The position numbers were made by a program, and so were the translations under genes. A stretch of DNA of 64,000 bases, taken from positions 744,001-808,000 of the forward strand of contig NZ_JAJADR010000002.1 in the NCBI RefSeq assembly GCF_020447265.1, given 5' to 3'. The DNA is from Hymenobacter lucidus (GTDB lineage: Bacteria; Bacteroidota; Bacteroidia; Cytophagales; Hymenobacteraceae). Under the pieces are notes generated by a model, which had not been told where the DNA came from, did no database searches, and saw nothing but the letters and a program-made list of their open reading frames with translations. Positions 34,415-42,365 of the stretch are shown piece after piece (the first letter of the stretch is position 1; each line of letters opens with the position of its first letter).

Positions 34415-34452
34415 CGCACAAGGCTTCCTACAAAGGCAAAGACGAAACAAAA

Positions 34453-34478
34453 AAAGGGTGCCCGCTCGGGCACCCTTT
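34453..34478. terminator. Terminator between convergent genes
   Basis: Perfect 11-bp stem AAAGGGTGCCC, loop GCTC. On the minus strand it is followed by seven T, so it best serves the gene at 34516-35178. Confidence 0.85.
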
Positions 34479-34515
34479 AGCTTATCCGGTTGGTTGGACT
34501 CAACTTCAGAATTAA

Positions 34516-35178
34516 CTACTCCTTCATCAGGTCCTTCGCGTCGCGGGCTTTTTCCAGGGTGCGAAACTCGGCTTGTAACGACCGGATACGGACCCGCTCT
34601 TCCAGCGGCAGCTGCTCGCGCACCTGCTCGTAGCGGGCATTAAGGCGCTCCAGCACGGTACTGGCGGCGCTCCAATCGGCCTGCGTCCAGCCGCGGCGCT
34701 GCTCCCGGGTGGTTTCGAGCAGGTGCAGGTAGAGTTCGGGCAGCTCGTTGGCGCGGGCCTTACTGATGGTCACGGTTTCGTTGAGCAGGCGGCGCTGAGC
34801 GGCACTGGCCGTTTCGGGCTTACGAGCCGCTGCATCCAGGCTATCCTGCTTGGATTCCCAATTCTGGTAGCGCTTCTTCTGGGTCGAATACTCGCGCTTG
34901 CTCTGGTTCGAAAGGCTGTCGATGGCCGTATCGAGGCGCTTGCTCTGGCGCTCGAAGTCCTCCTTGATGCGGGGCAATTCGCGCTTGACGCCCACTTCGG
35001 CGCGGTCCAGCTTATCGTTCACCCAGTCGCTGAACACATCCAGGTCCCGCTCGATGGCCGAGGGGGTGGAGGCGGTGGGCTGCTTGGCCGGGGTTGATTT
35101 TTGCTGAGCCGTAGCAGCCAGCGGCGTACCGCTGAGGCCGGCGGCCAGCAGAGTTATCGGAAGCAGGAATCGTTTCAT
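34516..35178 (-). CDS. Periplasmic coiled-coil protein, uncharacterised
   Basis: 220 aa from ATG 35178, which gives a signal peptide (ending AATAQQ at about 25); the frame continues upstream without protein-like sequence. After a T/P/S-rich linker the mature protein is almost wholly charged helix (DKLDRAEVGVKRELPRIKEDFERQSKRLDTAIDSLSNQSKREY...), with heptad hydrophobics. No enzyme motif. Likely a periplasmic structural or chaperone-like protein; this is inference from helix content only. Confidence 0.75.
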   Translation of the reverse strand: MKRFLLPITLLAAGLSGTPLAATAQQKSTPAKQPTASTPSAIERDLDVFSDWVNDKLDRAEVGVKRELPRIKEDFERQSKRLDTAIDSLSNQSKREYSTQKKRYQNWESKQDSLDAAARKPETASAAQRRLLNETVTISKARANELPELYLHLLETTREQRRGWTQADWSAASTVLERLNARYEQVREQLPLEERVRIRSLQAEFRTLEKARDAKDLMKE

Positions 35179-35298
35179 AGGACGGGGTAGAGGACGAAGA
35201 AAGTCAAACGACGGGCCAAGCGGCCCGCGTATGCGTACTGGCAATTTCTGACCCAAAACGTGGTTTGAGGCGGCGGGGGTTCGTTTTTTCGCTAAAAA

Positions 35299-35835
35299 AT
35301 GCCGTTTTTGCACCATATGTCTGCTTCCAATCCTACTGCAATTACTATTCAGCCCGCCACGCTGGCCGATATTCCGACGATTATCCAGTTGGCCGAAGCC
35401 ACCTGGGAGCCGACGTACCGCTTCATCGTTTCGAAGGAGCAAATCGAGTACATGTACCGCGTGATTTACACGCCTACTTCCCTCCAGCGCCAAATCAGCG
35501 AAGAAGGCCACACCTTCCTGCTGCTCTACGCCGACGGGCATCCGGCCGGCTACGCGTCTTTTTCGCGCCTGCCCGCCGGCGACGAGCTGTTTAAGCTGCA
35601 CAAAATCTACATTCTGCCTTCCCACCAGGGCCAGGGTCTGGGCCAGAATTTGATTGAAGCCGCTGAGCAATCCGTGCGGCAAATCGGCGGTAAAACTCTG
35701 GAGCTGAACGTCAACCGCCACAATCCCGCTATTTCCTTTTATGAGCGTCTGGGCTTTCAGCGTCACCGCGAGGAAGACATTGCCATCGGGCCTTATTGGA
35801 TGAATGACTACGTAATGCGCAAAGAACTAGCGTAA
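35299..35835 (+). CDS. GNAT family N-acetyltransferase
   Basis: 178 aa (172 from ATG 35317). GNAT fold: first strand ITIQPATLADIPTIIQLAE, central HTFLLLYADGHPAGYASFSRL, acetyl-CoA loop LPSHQGQGLGQNLIEAAE (Q/R-x-x-G-x-G/A pattern) and the ending LNVNRHNPAISFYERLGFQ. Transfers acetyl from acetyl-CoA to an amine; the substrate is unknown. The C-terminal part resembles the MnaT/RimI-like branch. Confidence 0.9.
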   Translation: MPFLHHMSASNPTAITIQPATLADIPTIIQLAEATWEPTYRFIVSKEQIEYMYRVIYTPTSLQRQISEEGHTFLLLYADGHPAGYASFSRLPAGDELFKLHKIYILPSHQGQGLGQNLIEAAEQSVRQIGGKTLELNVNRHNPAISFYERLGFQRHREEDIAIGPYWMNDYVMRKELA

Positions 35836-35873
35836 TTGCGCAGTCTTTGAGCTTTTTCCTTTTCGTTTCCCGT

Positions 35874-36377
35874 ATGGGCTTTTCTACTTTTCTTTCGCGC
35901 CGCGGCTTGCTAAGCGCGGCTATGTGCGTGCTGGTCAGCCACCTGAGCATGGGCCAGATTCTCAAGCAAAAGCATCTGGAGCTGATCAAGGCCCGCAGTG
36001 AAACCTGGAACCGCGCCTTCAATAGCCGCGACACCACGGCGCTATACGGCTTGTTTAACCCCGGCATCACGGTGAGCACGGCCACTGGCAGCCGCACCAG
36101 CGAAGCAGCGGCCCGCCAGTGGTTTCGCAGCCGCTTCCGCCAGCGCCCCGATGTGACCTGGATGAACCGCACCATGAACGTGGAGCTGAGCGACCAGGGC
36201 CAGCTGGCCTACGAAACCGGCGAATGGGCCCAGGCCTGGACCGACACCCAGGACAAGGCTAAAAACCGCATCATCGGCAAATACTGGCTGATGTGGAAGT
36301 TCGAAAACAACGCCTGGACCATCTTGTCGGCTACCTACACGCCCCTTTCGTGCGCCGGTAAAAATTGTCTCGATTAA
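35874..36377 (+). CDS. NTF2-like (SnoaL/DUF4440-type) secreted protein
   Basis: 167 aa from ATG 35874, giving a signal peptide (ending LSMGQ). The fold pattern fits NTF2-like proteins: helix LIKARSETWNRAFNSRDTTALYGLFNPGITVST, then TWMNRTMNVELSDQGQLAYETGEWAQAW and KYWLMWKFENNAWTILSATYTPL. A C-terminal pair of cysteines (SCAGKNC) is unusual. Ligand-binding or lyase-type roles are known for the fold; none can be assigned here. Confidence 0.8.
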   Translation: MGFSTFLSRRGLLSAAMCVLVSHLSMGQILKQKHLELIKARSETWNRAFNSRDTTALYGLFNPGITVSTATGSRTSEAAARQWFRSRFRQRPDVTWMNRTMNVELSDQGQLAYETGEWAQAWTDTQDKAKNRIIGKYWLMWKFENNAWTILSATYTPLSCAGKNCLD

Positions 36378-36426
36378 CGCCTTCCGCTTACCCACCATCT
36401 CTTCATCACCCGATTTTTCTTCCCGT

Positions 36427-36648
36427 ATGGCTACCAAACTTACCGTCCTCAGCAACGGCTCCCTCCGCGTGGAGGGCGACTTCGAACTCGTAGACGCCCA
36501 GGGCCAGCCCTACGGCCTGGCGGGCCGGGAGCGAATCAGCATCTGCCGCTGCGGCCTATCGAAAAACAAGCCCTTTTGCGACGGTTCGCACAAAGGCCAC
36601 TTCGAGCACAACGCCGAAGCCTTCGACCTGCCCGCGCCTAAAGTATAG
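36427..36648 (+). CDS. CDGSH iron-sulfur domain protein
   Basis: 73 aa. The CDGSH cluster motif is complete: CRCGLSKNKPFCDGSH, with three cysteines and one histidine binding a [2Fe-2S] cluster, near residues 41-56. Soluble, no membrane anchor. CDGSH proteins handle redox or cluster transfer. It may be co-transcribed with the NTF2-like gene 49 bp upstream. Confidence 0.95.
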   Translation: MATKLTVLSNGSLRVEGDFELVDAQGQPYGLAGRERISICRCGLSKNKPFCDGSHKGHFEHNAEAFDLPAPKV

Positions 36649-36680
36649 ATGTAGCTAAAGCCTGTCGTTGCAGAAAGACG

Positions 36681-36840
36681 TGTCATTGCGAGCGAAGCGC
36701 GGCAATCCGTCCTCTGAAATGTGCCGAGTATCCTGAAGTGAAAAGCCCTTTCCTGCGTATGCGGGAAAGGGCTTTCTGGTAAAAGGACAGGACGTACTGC
36801 GCAGAGGACGGATTGCTTCGGCTCACGCCTCGCAATGACA
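36681..36840. repeat. CATTGCGAG-type inverted-repeat element, copy 3
   Basis: 160 bp with perfect 10-bp termini TGTCATTGCG and CGCAATGACA, inner arms CAATCCGTCCTCTG and CAGAGGACGGATTG, and a central terminator hairpin (36742-36775). It is the best preserved of the three copies. It lies between the convergent CDGSH and acyl-CoA-binding protein genes. Confidence 0.88.
36742..36775. terminator. Hairpin terminator inside repeat copy 3
   Basis: A 15-bp stem starting AAAGCCCTTTCCTGC (one G-T pair), loop GTAT, then CTGGT. Confidence 0.75.
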
Positions 36841-36865
36841 CGTTTTCTTCTCAGCAAGGCGAGAC

Positions 36866-37126
36866 TTATGCGCCTTGGAAGAGGGAATTGATCAGGTCCA
36901 CGTATTCCTGGCGGGCATCGTCCTGACTTTTGCCGCTGAGGCTGGCCCAGGCGTCGTATTTGGCAATGCCTTTGAAGTCGAAGCCACCGGGCCGGTCGCC
37001 GGTTACGTCGCCTTCGGAGGCTTGCTTGTAGAGGGCATACATCTGGAGCAGCACCATGTTGTTGGGCTTGGTAGGCAGTTGCTGAGCGCGCTGAGCAGCG
37101 GCTTCGAATTCTTCGGGAGTGGCCAT
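36866..37126 (-). CDS. Acyl-CoA-binding protein
   Basis: 86 aa from ATG 37126. Classic ACBP: FEAAAQRAQQLPTKPNNMVLLQMYALYKQASEGDV, GFDFKGIAKYDAWASLSGKSQDDARQEYVDLINSL, with the conserved YKQA, K and KYDAW residues that hold the CoA head group and acyl chain. Such four-helix proteins buffer and carry long-chain acyl-CoA in the cytoplasm. Length matches the family (86-90 aa). The longer frame start at 37363 is not credible. Confidence 0.95.
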   Translation of the reverse strand: MATPEEFEAAAQRAQQLPTKPNNMVLLQMYALYKQASEGDVTGDRPGGFDFKGIAKYDAWASLSGKSQDDARQEYVDLINSLFQGA

Positions 37127-37276
37127 GAAAGCGGGAAAATAGGAGTTAGTTGCGGATACCGGCCCCAGGAAAGCAGGGCCGGCGTCAAGGTACGGAATCC
37201 GGCGGATGTAGGCGGCATGCAGCGTAAATCTATGTTGTACCTTGGCTGCTTCCCTCCCACTGCTAACCTCTTCCCT

Positions 37277-38575
37277 ATGCCCCGATTTCGACTCCCGGCC
37301 CTGGCGGCTTTGTTCTGCGTGCTGCCCCTGGCTTCGGCTTTTGCCCAGAAAACCTACCTGCACTGCGGCCGTCTGCTCGATATGCGCGCCGGCAAAGCCC
37401 AGACCCAGACCGAAATGACTATCGTGGTAGAAAAAGGCCGGGTAGTGGCCGTACAGAGCGGTTACACTGCCGGCAGCGGCACGGAGGTAGTTATCGACCT
37501 GAAAAACAAGACCGTGCTACCGGGCCTTATCGACTGCCACGTGCACCTGGAAGGCGAAACCAGCAAGGATGGCTTTCTGAAGGAATTGACCGAAAACCCG
37601 GCCGACGTAGCGTTCGGCTCGCTCGACCACGCCCGCAAAACCCTGCTGGCCGGCTTCACGACGGTGCGCGACCTGGGCGGTTCGGGCGTGAATGTGGCCT
37701 TGCGCAACGCCATCAACCGCGGGCAGGTGACGGGGCCGCGCATCTTTACGGCGGGCAAAGCCATATCCGGCACCGGCGGCCACATGGACCCCACCAACGG
37801 CTACCGCCAGGATCTGATGGGCATGCCGGGCCCCGTGGATGGGGTGGCTAACGGACCCGACCAGTGCCGGCAGGCTGTGCGCGAGCAGTACAAGCGCGGC
37901 TCCGATTTGATCAAGATAGCCTCCACTGGCGGGGTACTCAGCGTGGCCAAAGACGGCAGCAGCGCCCAGATGACCGAGGACGAAATAAAGGCGGTAGTAG
38001 AAACAGCGCGGGATTTGGGCCTGCAAGTGGCCTGCCACGCCCACGGGGCCGAGGGTATGAAGCGCGCCATCCGGGCCGGGGTGGTTAGCATTGAGCACGG
38101 CACGCTGATGGACGACGAGACGATGAAGCTCATGAAGAAATTCGGGACTTGGTACGTGCCCACTATCACAGCCGGCAAGTCGGTGGCCGACTCGGCCCGG
38201 ATTCCGAACTACTACCCGCCGCTGGTGACGCCCAAGGCCCTGGCCATTGGCCCCAAGCTGCAGGGCACGTTTGGCCGCGCCTACAAGGCCGGGGTGAAAA
38301 TTGCGTTTGGCACCGATGCCTCCGTGTACCGCCACGGCGTGAATGCGCTGGAGTTTCAGTACATGGTAGAAGCCGGCATGCCCGCCTACGAGGCGCTACG
38401 GGCCGCTACCGCGTCGGCGGCCGAGCTGCTGGGCCAGAGCGACAATCTGGGCACGCTGGAAGCCGGCAAGCTGGCCGACGTAGTGGCCGTGGACGGCGAC
38501 CCGACCCAGGATATCAAGGTCATGCAACGGGTGCGCTTCGTAATGAAGCAGGGCGTGGTGTACCGGCAGGAGTAA
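37277..38575 (+). CDS. Secreted amidohydrolase, metal-dependent (imidazolonepropionase/prolidase-like)
   Basis: 432 aa from ATG 37277, signal peptide ending SAFAQ. Binuclear amidohydrolase motifs: GLIDCHVHLEG (HxH), a likely carbamylated lysine in SDLIKIASTGG, H in VACHAHGAEGMKRAI, H in VSIEHGTL and D in IAFGTDASVYRHG. A C-terminal beta domain has LGTLEAGKLADVVAVDGDP. Related enzymes hydrolyse Xaa-Pro or Xaa-Arg dipeptides in the periplasm. A TACCTTGG box 35 nt upstream may be its -7 element. Confidence 0.92.
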   Translation: MPRFRLPALAALFCVLPLASAFAQKTYLHCGRLLDMRAGKAQTQTEMTIVVEKGRVVAVQSGYTAGSGTEVVIDLKNKTVLPGLIDCHVHLEGETSKDGFLKELTENPADVAFGSLDHARKTLLAGFTTVRDLGGSGVNVALRNAINRGQVTGPRIFTAGKAISGTGGHMDPTNGYRQDLMGMPGPVDGVANGPDQCRQAVREQYKRGSDLIKIASTGGVLSVAKDGSSAQMTEDEIKAVVETARDLGLQVACHAHGAEGMKRAIRAGVVSIEHGTLMDDETMKLMKKFGTWYVPTITAGKSVADSARIPNYYPPLVTPKALAIGPKLQGTFGRAYKAGVKIAFGTDASVYRHGVNALEFQYMVEAGMPAYEALRAATASAAELLGQSDNLGTLEAGKLADVVAVDGDPTQDIKVMQRVRFVMKQGVVYRQE

Positions 38576-38598
38576 ATTTCCTGAGCAGCTCCTCGCTT

Positions 38599-38635
38599 CA
38601 GGCCTGCCCGGTGACGCGGCGGGCCTGACGTTTTT
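38599..38635 (+). terminator. Imperfect GC-rich terminator
   Basis: CAGGCC and GGCCTG pair around a GC-rich interior, followed by ACGTTTTT. It closes the amidohydrolase gene. Confidence 0.5.
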
Positions 38636-38782
38636 AGGCCGACGAGTAGGCACTATGCCAGGCCTGCCGCAAGCCATTACCGACGAGCTTATTGCACTAT
38701 TATCATAGTCGAGCTTACCGGCGCGGGGCCAACCTAACGGCAAAAATCCAGTATAGCAGCGGGTACGGCTCCTTTATTCTTT

Positions 38783-39292
38783 ATGAAACCAGCTGAAATT
38801 TCTGCTCTCGTAAAACGCTTTATCCAATACAAGCTCACCCTGGCTTTTGCCGAAAGCTGCACGGCTGGCATGTTGCCCTCGGGGCTGGTAGAAGCCGAGG
38901 GCGCCAGCAGCGTACTGTTGGGCTCTATCGTTACGTATCATCCCGAGGCCAAGCACAAGCTGCTGGGCGTGAGCCGGCAAACGCTGGATGTATACACGGC
39001 CGAGTCGCAGCAGGTGACGAATGAGATGGTGATGGGCCTCCACAAAAAGCTGGGGGCCGACGTGTGCGTGGCCGTCACGGGCCTGTGCGCCGCCGGGGGT
39101 TCCGAAACCGACGAAAAGCCCGCTGGCACGCTGTTTTTCACGTTTCTCTACCAGAACCGGGCCGAGGAGCACCGGCAAGAATTTCAGGGCAGCTGCCAGA
39201 GCGTGCGCCAGCAGGCCGTGGATTTCGTGTACCGCAAGCTGGGCGAACTGCTCGACCGGTTCCCGCCCGACCAGGAAAAGCTGACCGAATAA
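38783..39292 (+). CDS. CinA C-terminal domain protein (NMN deamidase-like, PncC)
   Basis: 169 aa covering only the CinA C-terminal domain. Motifs: LAFAESCTAGMLPSGLVEAEGASSVLLGSIVTYHPEAKHKLLGV, ESQQVTNEMVMGL, then VAVTGLCAAGGSETDEKPAGTLFF. The last differs from the usual AVTGIAGPGG by a Cys-Ala-Ala in the loop. PncC converts nicotinamide mononucleotide to nicotinate mononucleotide and ammonia. Cytoplasmic. Whether the changed loop keeps activity is unclear. Confidence 0.85.
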   Translation: MKPAEISALVKRFIQYKLTLAFAESCTAGMLPSGLVEAEGASSVLLGSIVTYHPEAKHKLLGVSRQTLDVYTAESQQVTNEMVMGLHKKLGADVCVAVTGLCAAGGSETDEKPAGTLFFTFLYQNRAEEHRQEFQGSCQSVRQQAVDFVYRKLGELLDRFPPDQEKLTE

Positions 39293-39297
39293 GCCAG

Positions 39298-40335
39298 TTA
39301 TTCGGGGCGCGGACGGGCCAGCAGCATCATTTTCAGGTTTTGGTGTACCACGTCGCCCATGCTGCGGCACCGGTCGAAGGCGGTGGTGGCGTAGTGCTGA
39401 TTGAGCTGCTGCTTGAGCTGGGCGGTTTTTTCGGGCGTTGAGGTTTCGTCGCGCCGCATCACATCCATCAGGGCCTTCAGGCGGTAGCGCTCCAGGCGCA
39501 CGCGCCGGGCAATGAGGGTGCGTTCCTCGGCCTGGTACTGCCGGATGGTTTCGGTTTTGAGCAGCTGACTGCACATCTGCACCACCTTGCGGTTGTCCTT
39601 GAAAAACTGGGGCAGGTACATGTTTTTCTTGCCCTCGTAACTCTGCTGGTCGAAGTCGATGGAGCGCACGCGGTACTGCTCATCCTCGAAGTCGGGGGTG
39701 GCAATGATGACGTAGTTGTAGGCCCGCATATCGCCGAGCAGGCGGGCAAAGCACCGCTCGTTGAACTTAACGAACTCCTTGGCAATACGCACCTGATTCA
39801 GGTGGGGCCGCTTGAGATGGTCGCGAATGAAGTCGTCGCCGGGAATACCGGCAATGTGCTCCTCGATGAGCGAGTCGCCGCAGACGAGGTAGTTGATGCG
39901 GTTTGGCGAGAGCAAATGCTCCAGCTCCAGGCCGTACACGCGCGAGGCATCGGCCTGCTTCACGTAGAAATAGTCGTAGTTGTCGTTGAGCTGGTTCACA
40001 ATACGCACCCGAAACGGGTTACTGTTGCCAAACTGACAGTAGTCGATACGGTCGGCCAGCAGGTGGTCGGTAAACGATAGGTCGCCGTCGGTGCGGAGCA
40101 GGGCATACACCTCGGCCAGCCCCGCCGACAGCTCCACCAGCGTGCTGGGCTCATAAAAAACGGTTTGCCAGAGCGTGTCGCGGCCGTTGCGGTCCATCAG
40201 CGGAAATGAGCCACTGTAGCGCAGCAGGTCGCGGTATGTCACGGGCAGGCGGCTTTCCCGGTCGTACTCGTGCAGGTAGGCGCGCAGCTCCTTGCTGATG
40301 GTATAGTGGATCTTCTTTTTGGATATGAGCGTCAT
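39298..40335 (-). CDS. Conserved-looking cytoplasmic protein, unknown function
   Basis: 345 aa from ATG 40335; the longer frame runs through the heptamer repeats. No signal peptide or membrane helix. Notable stretches: YTISKELRAYLHEYDRESRLPVTYRDLL, VRIAKEFVKFNERCFARLLGDMRAYNYVII, then RVRSIDFDQQSYEGKKNMYLPQF and a basic C-terminal helical half. The RSIDFDQ followed by a K-rich segment recalls the DFD metal-binding loop of some atypical kinases, but no ATP-binding lysine motif is evident, so I leave it unnamed. Its stop is 5 nt from the convergent PncC gene. Confidence 0.75.
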   Translation of the reverse strand: MTLISKKKIHYTISKELRAYLHEYDRESRLPVTYRDLLRYSGSFPLMDRNGRDTLWQTVFYEPSTLVELSAGLAEVYALLRTDGDLSFTDHLLADRIDYCQFGNSNPFRVRIVNQLNDNYDYFYVKQADASRVYGLELEHLLSPNRINYLVCGDSLIEEHIAGIPGDDFIRDHLKRPHLNQVRIAKEFVKFNERCFARLLGDMRAYNYVIIATPDFEDEQYRVRSIDFDQQSYEGKKNMYLPQFFKDNRKVVQMCSQLLKTETIRQYQAEERTLIARRVRLERYRLKALMDVMRRDETSTPEKTAQLKQQLNQHYATTAFDRCRSMGDVVHQNLKMMLLARPRPE

Positions 40336-40340
40336 GGAAT

Positions 40341-40517
40341 AGTTGATAGTTGTTCGTTGTCCGTTGTCAGTTATTGGGCGAAGGTACAAGTCAGCTACCC
40401 GTGGCCAGGTAAATGCCGGAGCCCGGCCCCAGTAACCGGCCCGACGCCCGGCTCTGGCAATAACGCACAATCGTTGCCCAACAGCTAACAACTGACAACG
40501 AACAACTAATAACTGAC
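40341..40517. repeat. Facing arrays of degenerate heptamers (locus 2)
   Basis: Left array 40341-40375: AGTTGAT, AGTTGTT, CGTTGTC, CGTTGTC, AGTTATT. Right array 40479-40517: CAACAGC, TAACAAC, TGACAAC, GAACAAC, TAATAAC, the complements in the opposite order. The arms are about 100 bp apart. The left array begins 5 nt upstream of the minus-strand ATG at 40335; the divergent gene starts at 40583. Confidence 0.8.
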
Positions 40518-40582
40518 CCATACTTTTTCAGTGCAAAATTCCGACCTTCGCGGGGCCTTCTGTCCGGGCTTCATTTTCTCCT

Positions 40583-41782
40583 ATGAAAAAGCATTTACTC
40601 ACGTTGGCGCTGGTGCTGCTCTGCCCGTTTTTCTCGTCGGGCTGGGGCTTTTTGGCCCACCGCACCATCAACCAGATAGCCGTGTATACCCTGCCCAAAT
40701 CGATGCAGGGGTTTTACTACCGGCACCTGCCGGAAATCGTGCGGCTGGCTACCGCCCCCGATGAGCGGCGCGACGACGACCCCAAAGAAGCCCCGCGGCA
40801 CTACATCGACATGGACCACTTTGGCGACGACCCGTTCGGGGCCATGCCCAAGCTCTGGGAAAAAGCCATTGCCAAATATTCGGCCGATACGCTGCGCAAG
40901 TACGGCACCGTGCCGTGGGTAGTGCTCGAAACCAAGGAATCATTGACCCAGGCCTTCCGCCAGCGTGATTCGGCGGCCATTGTGCGCCTCTCGGCCGAGC
41001 TGGGCCACTACGTAGCCGATGCCTACGTGCCGCTGCACACCACCGTAAACTACGACGGGCAGCTTACCAACCAGCACGGCATGCACAGCCTCTGGGAATC
41101 GAAGCTACCGGAGCGCCACCTGGCCGACTGGAAGCTCGACAGCGAGAAGGCCGAGTACCTGAAAGACCCGCTCCGCTCCATCTGGACGGTGGTGCAGGAG
41201 TCGTACGGCTTTCTGGGCGACACCTTCGACAAGGAGGAAAAGGTGACGCGCACTTTCACCAACGAAACCAAGTACACCTTCTCGCACAAGTACGGAAAAA
41301 CCCGCCGCGCCTATTCCGACGCCTTCGCCGATGCCTACAACAAGGAAGTAGGTGCGCAGGTAGCCTACCGCCTCAAGCAGGCGCCCACAATGGTAGCCTC
41401 GATGTGGCTTTCGGCCTGGCAGGACGCGGGCAAGCCCGACCTGGATAACCTGTTGGGCAAAAAGCCGAGCAAGGAGGAAAAGGAGAAGCTGGCCCTGGAG
41501 CTCAAGGCCTGGGACAAGAATGAGCTGATTACCCAGGATTTGCTGCTGGCTTTCCACAAGGAAAAAGCCGTGGAAAAAGCCGATCAGATCAACTCAGCCC
41601 AGGATATGGCCCCGGCCATCGTAGACACGCCCGCGCCGGCTGCCCCCGCTCCTACTCCCGCCACTACGCCGGTTGTGGAGCCGGAAAAGGTGAAGGTGAA
41701 AACCAAAACCGACGAGGGCAGCACCAAGCGGAAGGAGAAGAAAAAGAAGGAGGAGAAAAAGGAAAATGACGGCTGGAACTAG
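40583..41782 (+). CDS. S1/P1 nuclease or zinc phospholipase C-like secreted enzyme
   Basis: 399 aa. Signal peptide ends at SSG, leaving W21 as first mature residue (WGFLAHRTIN), exactly the N-terminal Trp plus His zinc ligand of S1/P1 nucleases and bacterial phospholipase C. Further ligands: HYIDMDHFGDD, AELGHYVADAYVPLHT, NQHGMHSLWES. So a trinuclear-zinc phosphodiesterase fold is expected. Beyond residue about 300 there is a P/A/T-rich linker and a K/E-rich tail (KRKEKKKKEEKKEN) absent from the classic enzymes. Substrate (nucleic acid or lipid) undecided. Confidence 0.88.
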   Translation: MKKHLLTLALVLLCPFFSSGWGFLAHRTINQIAVYTLPKSMQGFYYRHLPEIVRLATAPDERRDDDPKEAPRHYIDMDHFGDDPFGAMPKLWEKAIAKYSADTLRKYGTVPWVVLETKESLTQAFRQRDSAAIVRLSAELGHYVADAYVPLHTTVNYDGQLTNQHGMHSLWESKLPERHLADWKLDSEKAEYLKDPLRSIWTVVQESYGFLGDTFDKEEKVTRTFTNETKYTFSHKYGKTRRAYSDAFADAYNKEVGAQVAYRLKQAPTMVASMWLSAWQDAGKPDLDNLLGKKPSKEEKEKLALELKAWDKNELITQDLLLAFHKEKAVEKADQINSAQDMAPAIVDTPAPAAPAPTPATTPVVEPEKVKVKTKTDEGSTKRKEKKKKEEKKENDGWN

Positions 41783-41793
41783 CGCCATTGGCC

Positions 41794-42357
41794 ATGCCTG
41801 ACTTCTCCCTGCAACCCCACCTGGAAAACGACAAAGTCCGCCTGCTCCCCTTGCAGCAGGCGGACTTTGTAGATTTATACGCCGTGGCCGCCGACCCTAA
41901 AATCTGGGAGCAGCACCCCAATAAGGACCGTTGGCAAAAAGAGGTATTCAGCACCTTTTTTGAGGGCGCGATGCTCAGCCGGGGTGCCTTCAAGATAGTA
42001 GATAAAGCCACGGGCGCCACCATGGGCAGTACTCGGCTCTACGACTACGACCCGCAGGACAACAGCATCCTGATCGGCTACACATTTTACGGCACGCAGT
42101 ACTGGGGCCAGGGCATCAACCAGGCGGTAAAAGCACTACTGCTGGACTACCTGTTTCAGTACGTCGATACGGTGCGGTTTCACATCGGGGCCGGCAACGT
42201 CCGCTCCCAGATTGCCATTCAGCGGCTGGGCGCCACCAAGGTTGCCGAGCAGGAGCTGGCCTATTACGGCGAGCCAACCCGGCTCAACTTCGTGTACGAA
42301 ATAGCCAAAACCGCCTGGCTGGCCCGCACCGCAGGAGATGCCCAGGCCCACGGATAG
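41794..42357 (+). CDS. GNAT acetyltransferase, RimJ/RimL-like
   Basis: 187 aa from ATG 41794 (a TTG two codons earlier is possible). Pattern of the RimJ/RimL group: LENDKVRLLPLQQADFVDLYAVAADPKIWEQHP, GATMGSTRLYDYDPQDNSILIGYTFYGTQYWGQGINQAVKALLLDYLF (acetyl-CoA loop around GQGIN), VRFHIGAGNVRSQIAIQRLGA. Probably acetylates an N-terminal amine or small molecule. It begins 11 nt after the S1/P1-like gene and ends 8 nt from the convergent TolC-like gene. Confidence 0.9.
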   Translation: MPDFSLQPHLENDKVRLLPLQQADFVDLYAVAADPKIWEQHPNKDRWQKEVFSTFFEGAMLSRGAFKIVDKATGATMGSTRLYDYDPQDNSILIGYTFYGTQYWGQGINQAVKALLLDYLFQYVDTVRFHIGAGNVRSQIAIQRLGATKVAEQELAYYGEPTRLNFVYEIAKTAWLARTAGDAQAHG

Positions 42358-42365
42358 CGCACTTC

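Noticed and set aside
34516..35766. 416-aa version of the coiled-coil periplasmic protein
   Set aside because: The extra 196 residues overlap the divergent acetyltransferase gene and precede a clear signal peptide.
36875..37276. N-terminal extension of the amidohydrolase from 36875
   Set aside because: It is antisense to the acyl-CoA-binding protein gene and would bury the signal peptide.
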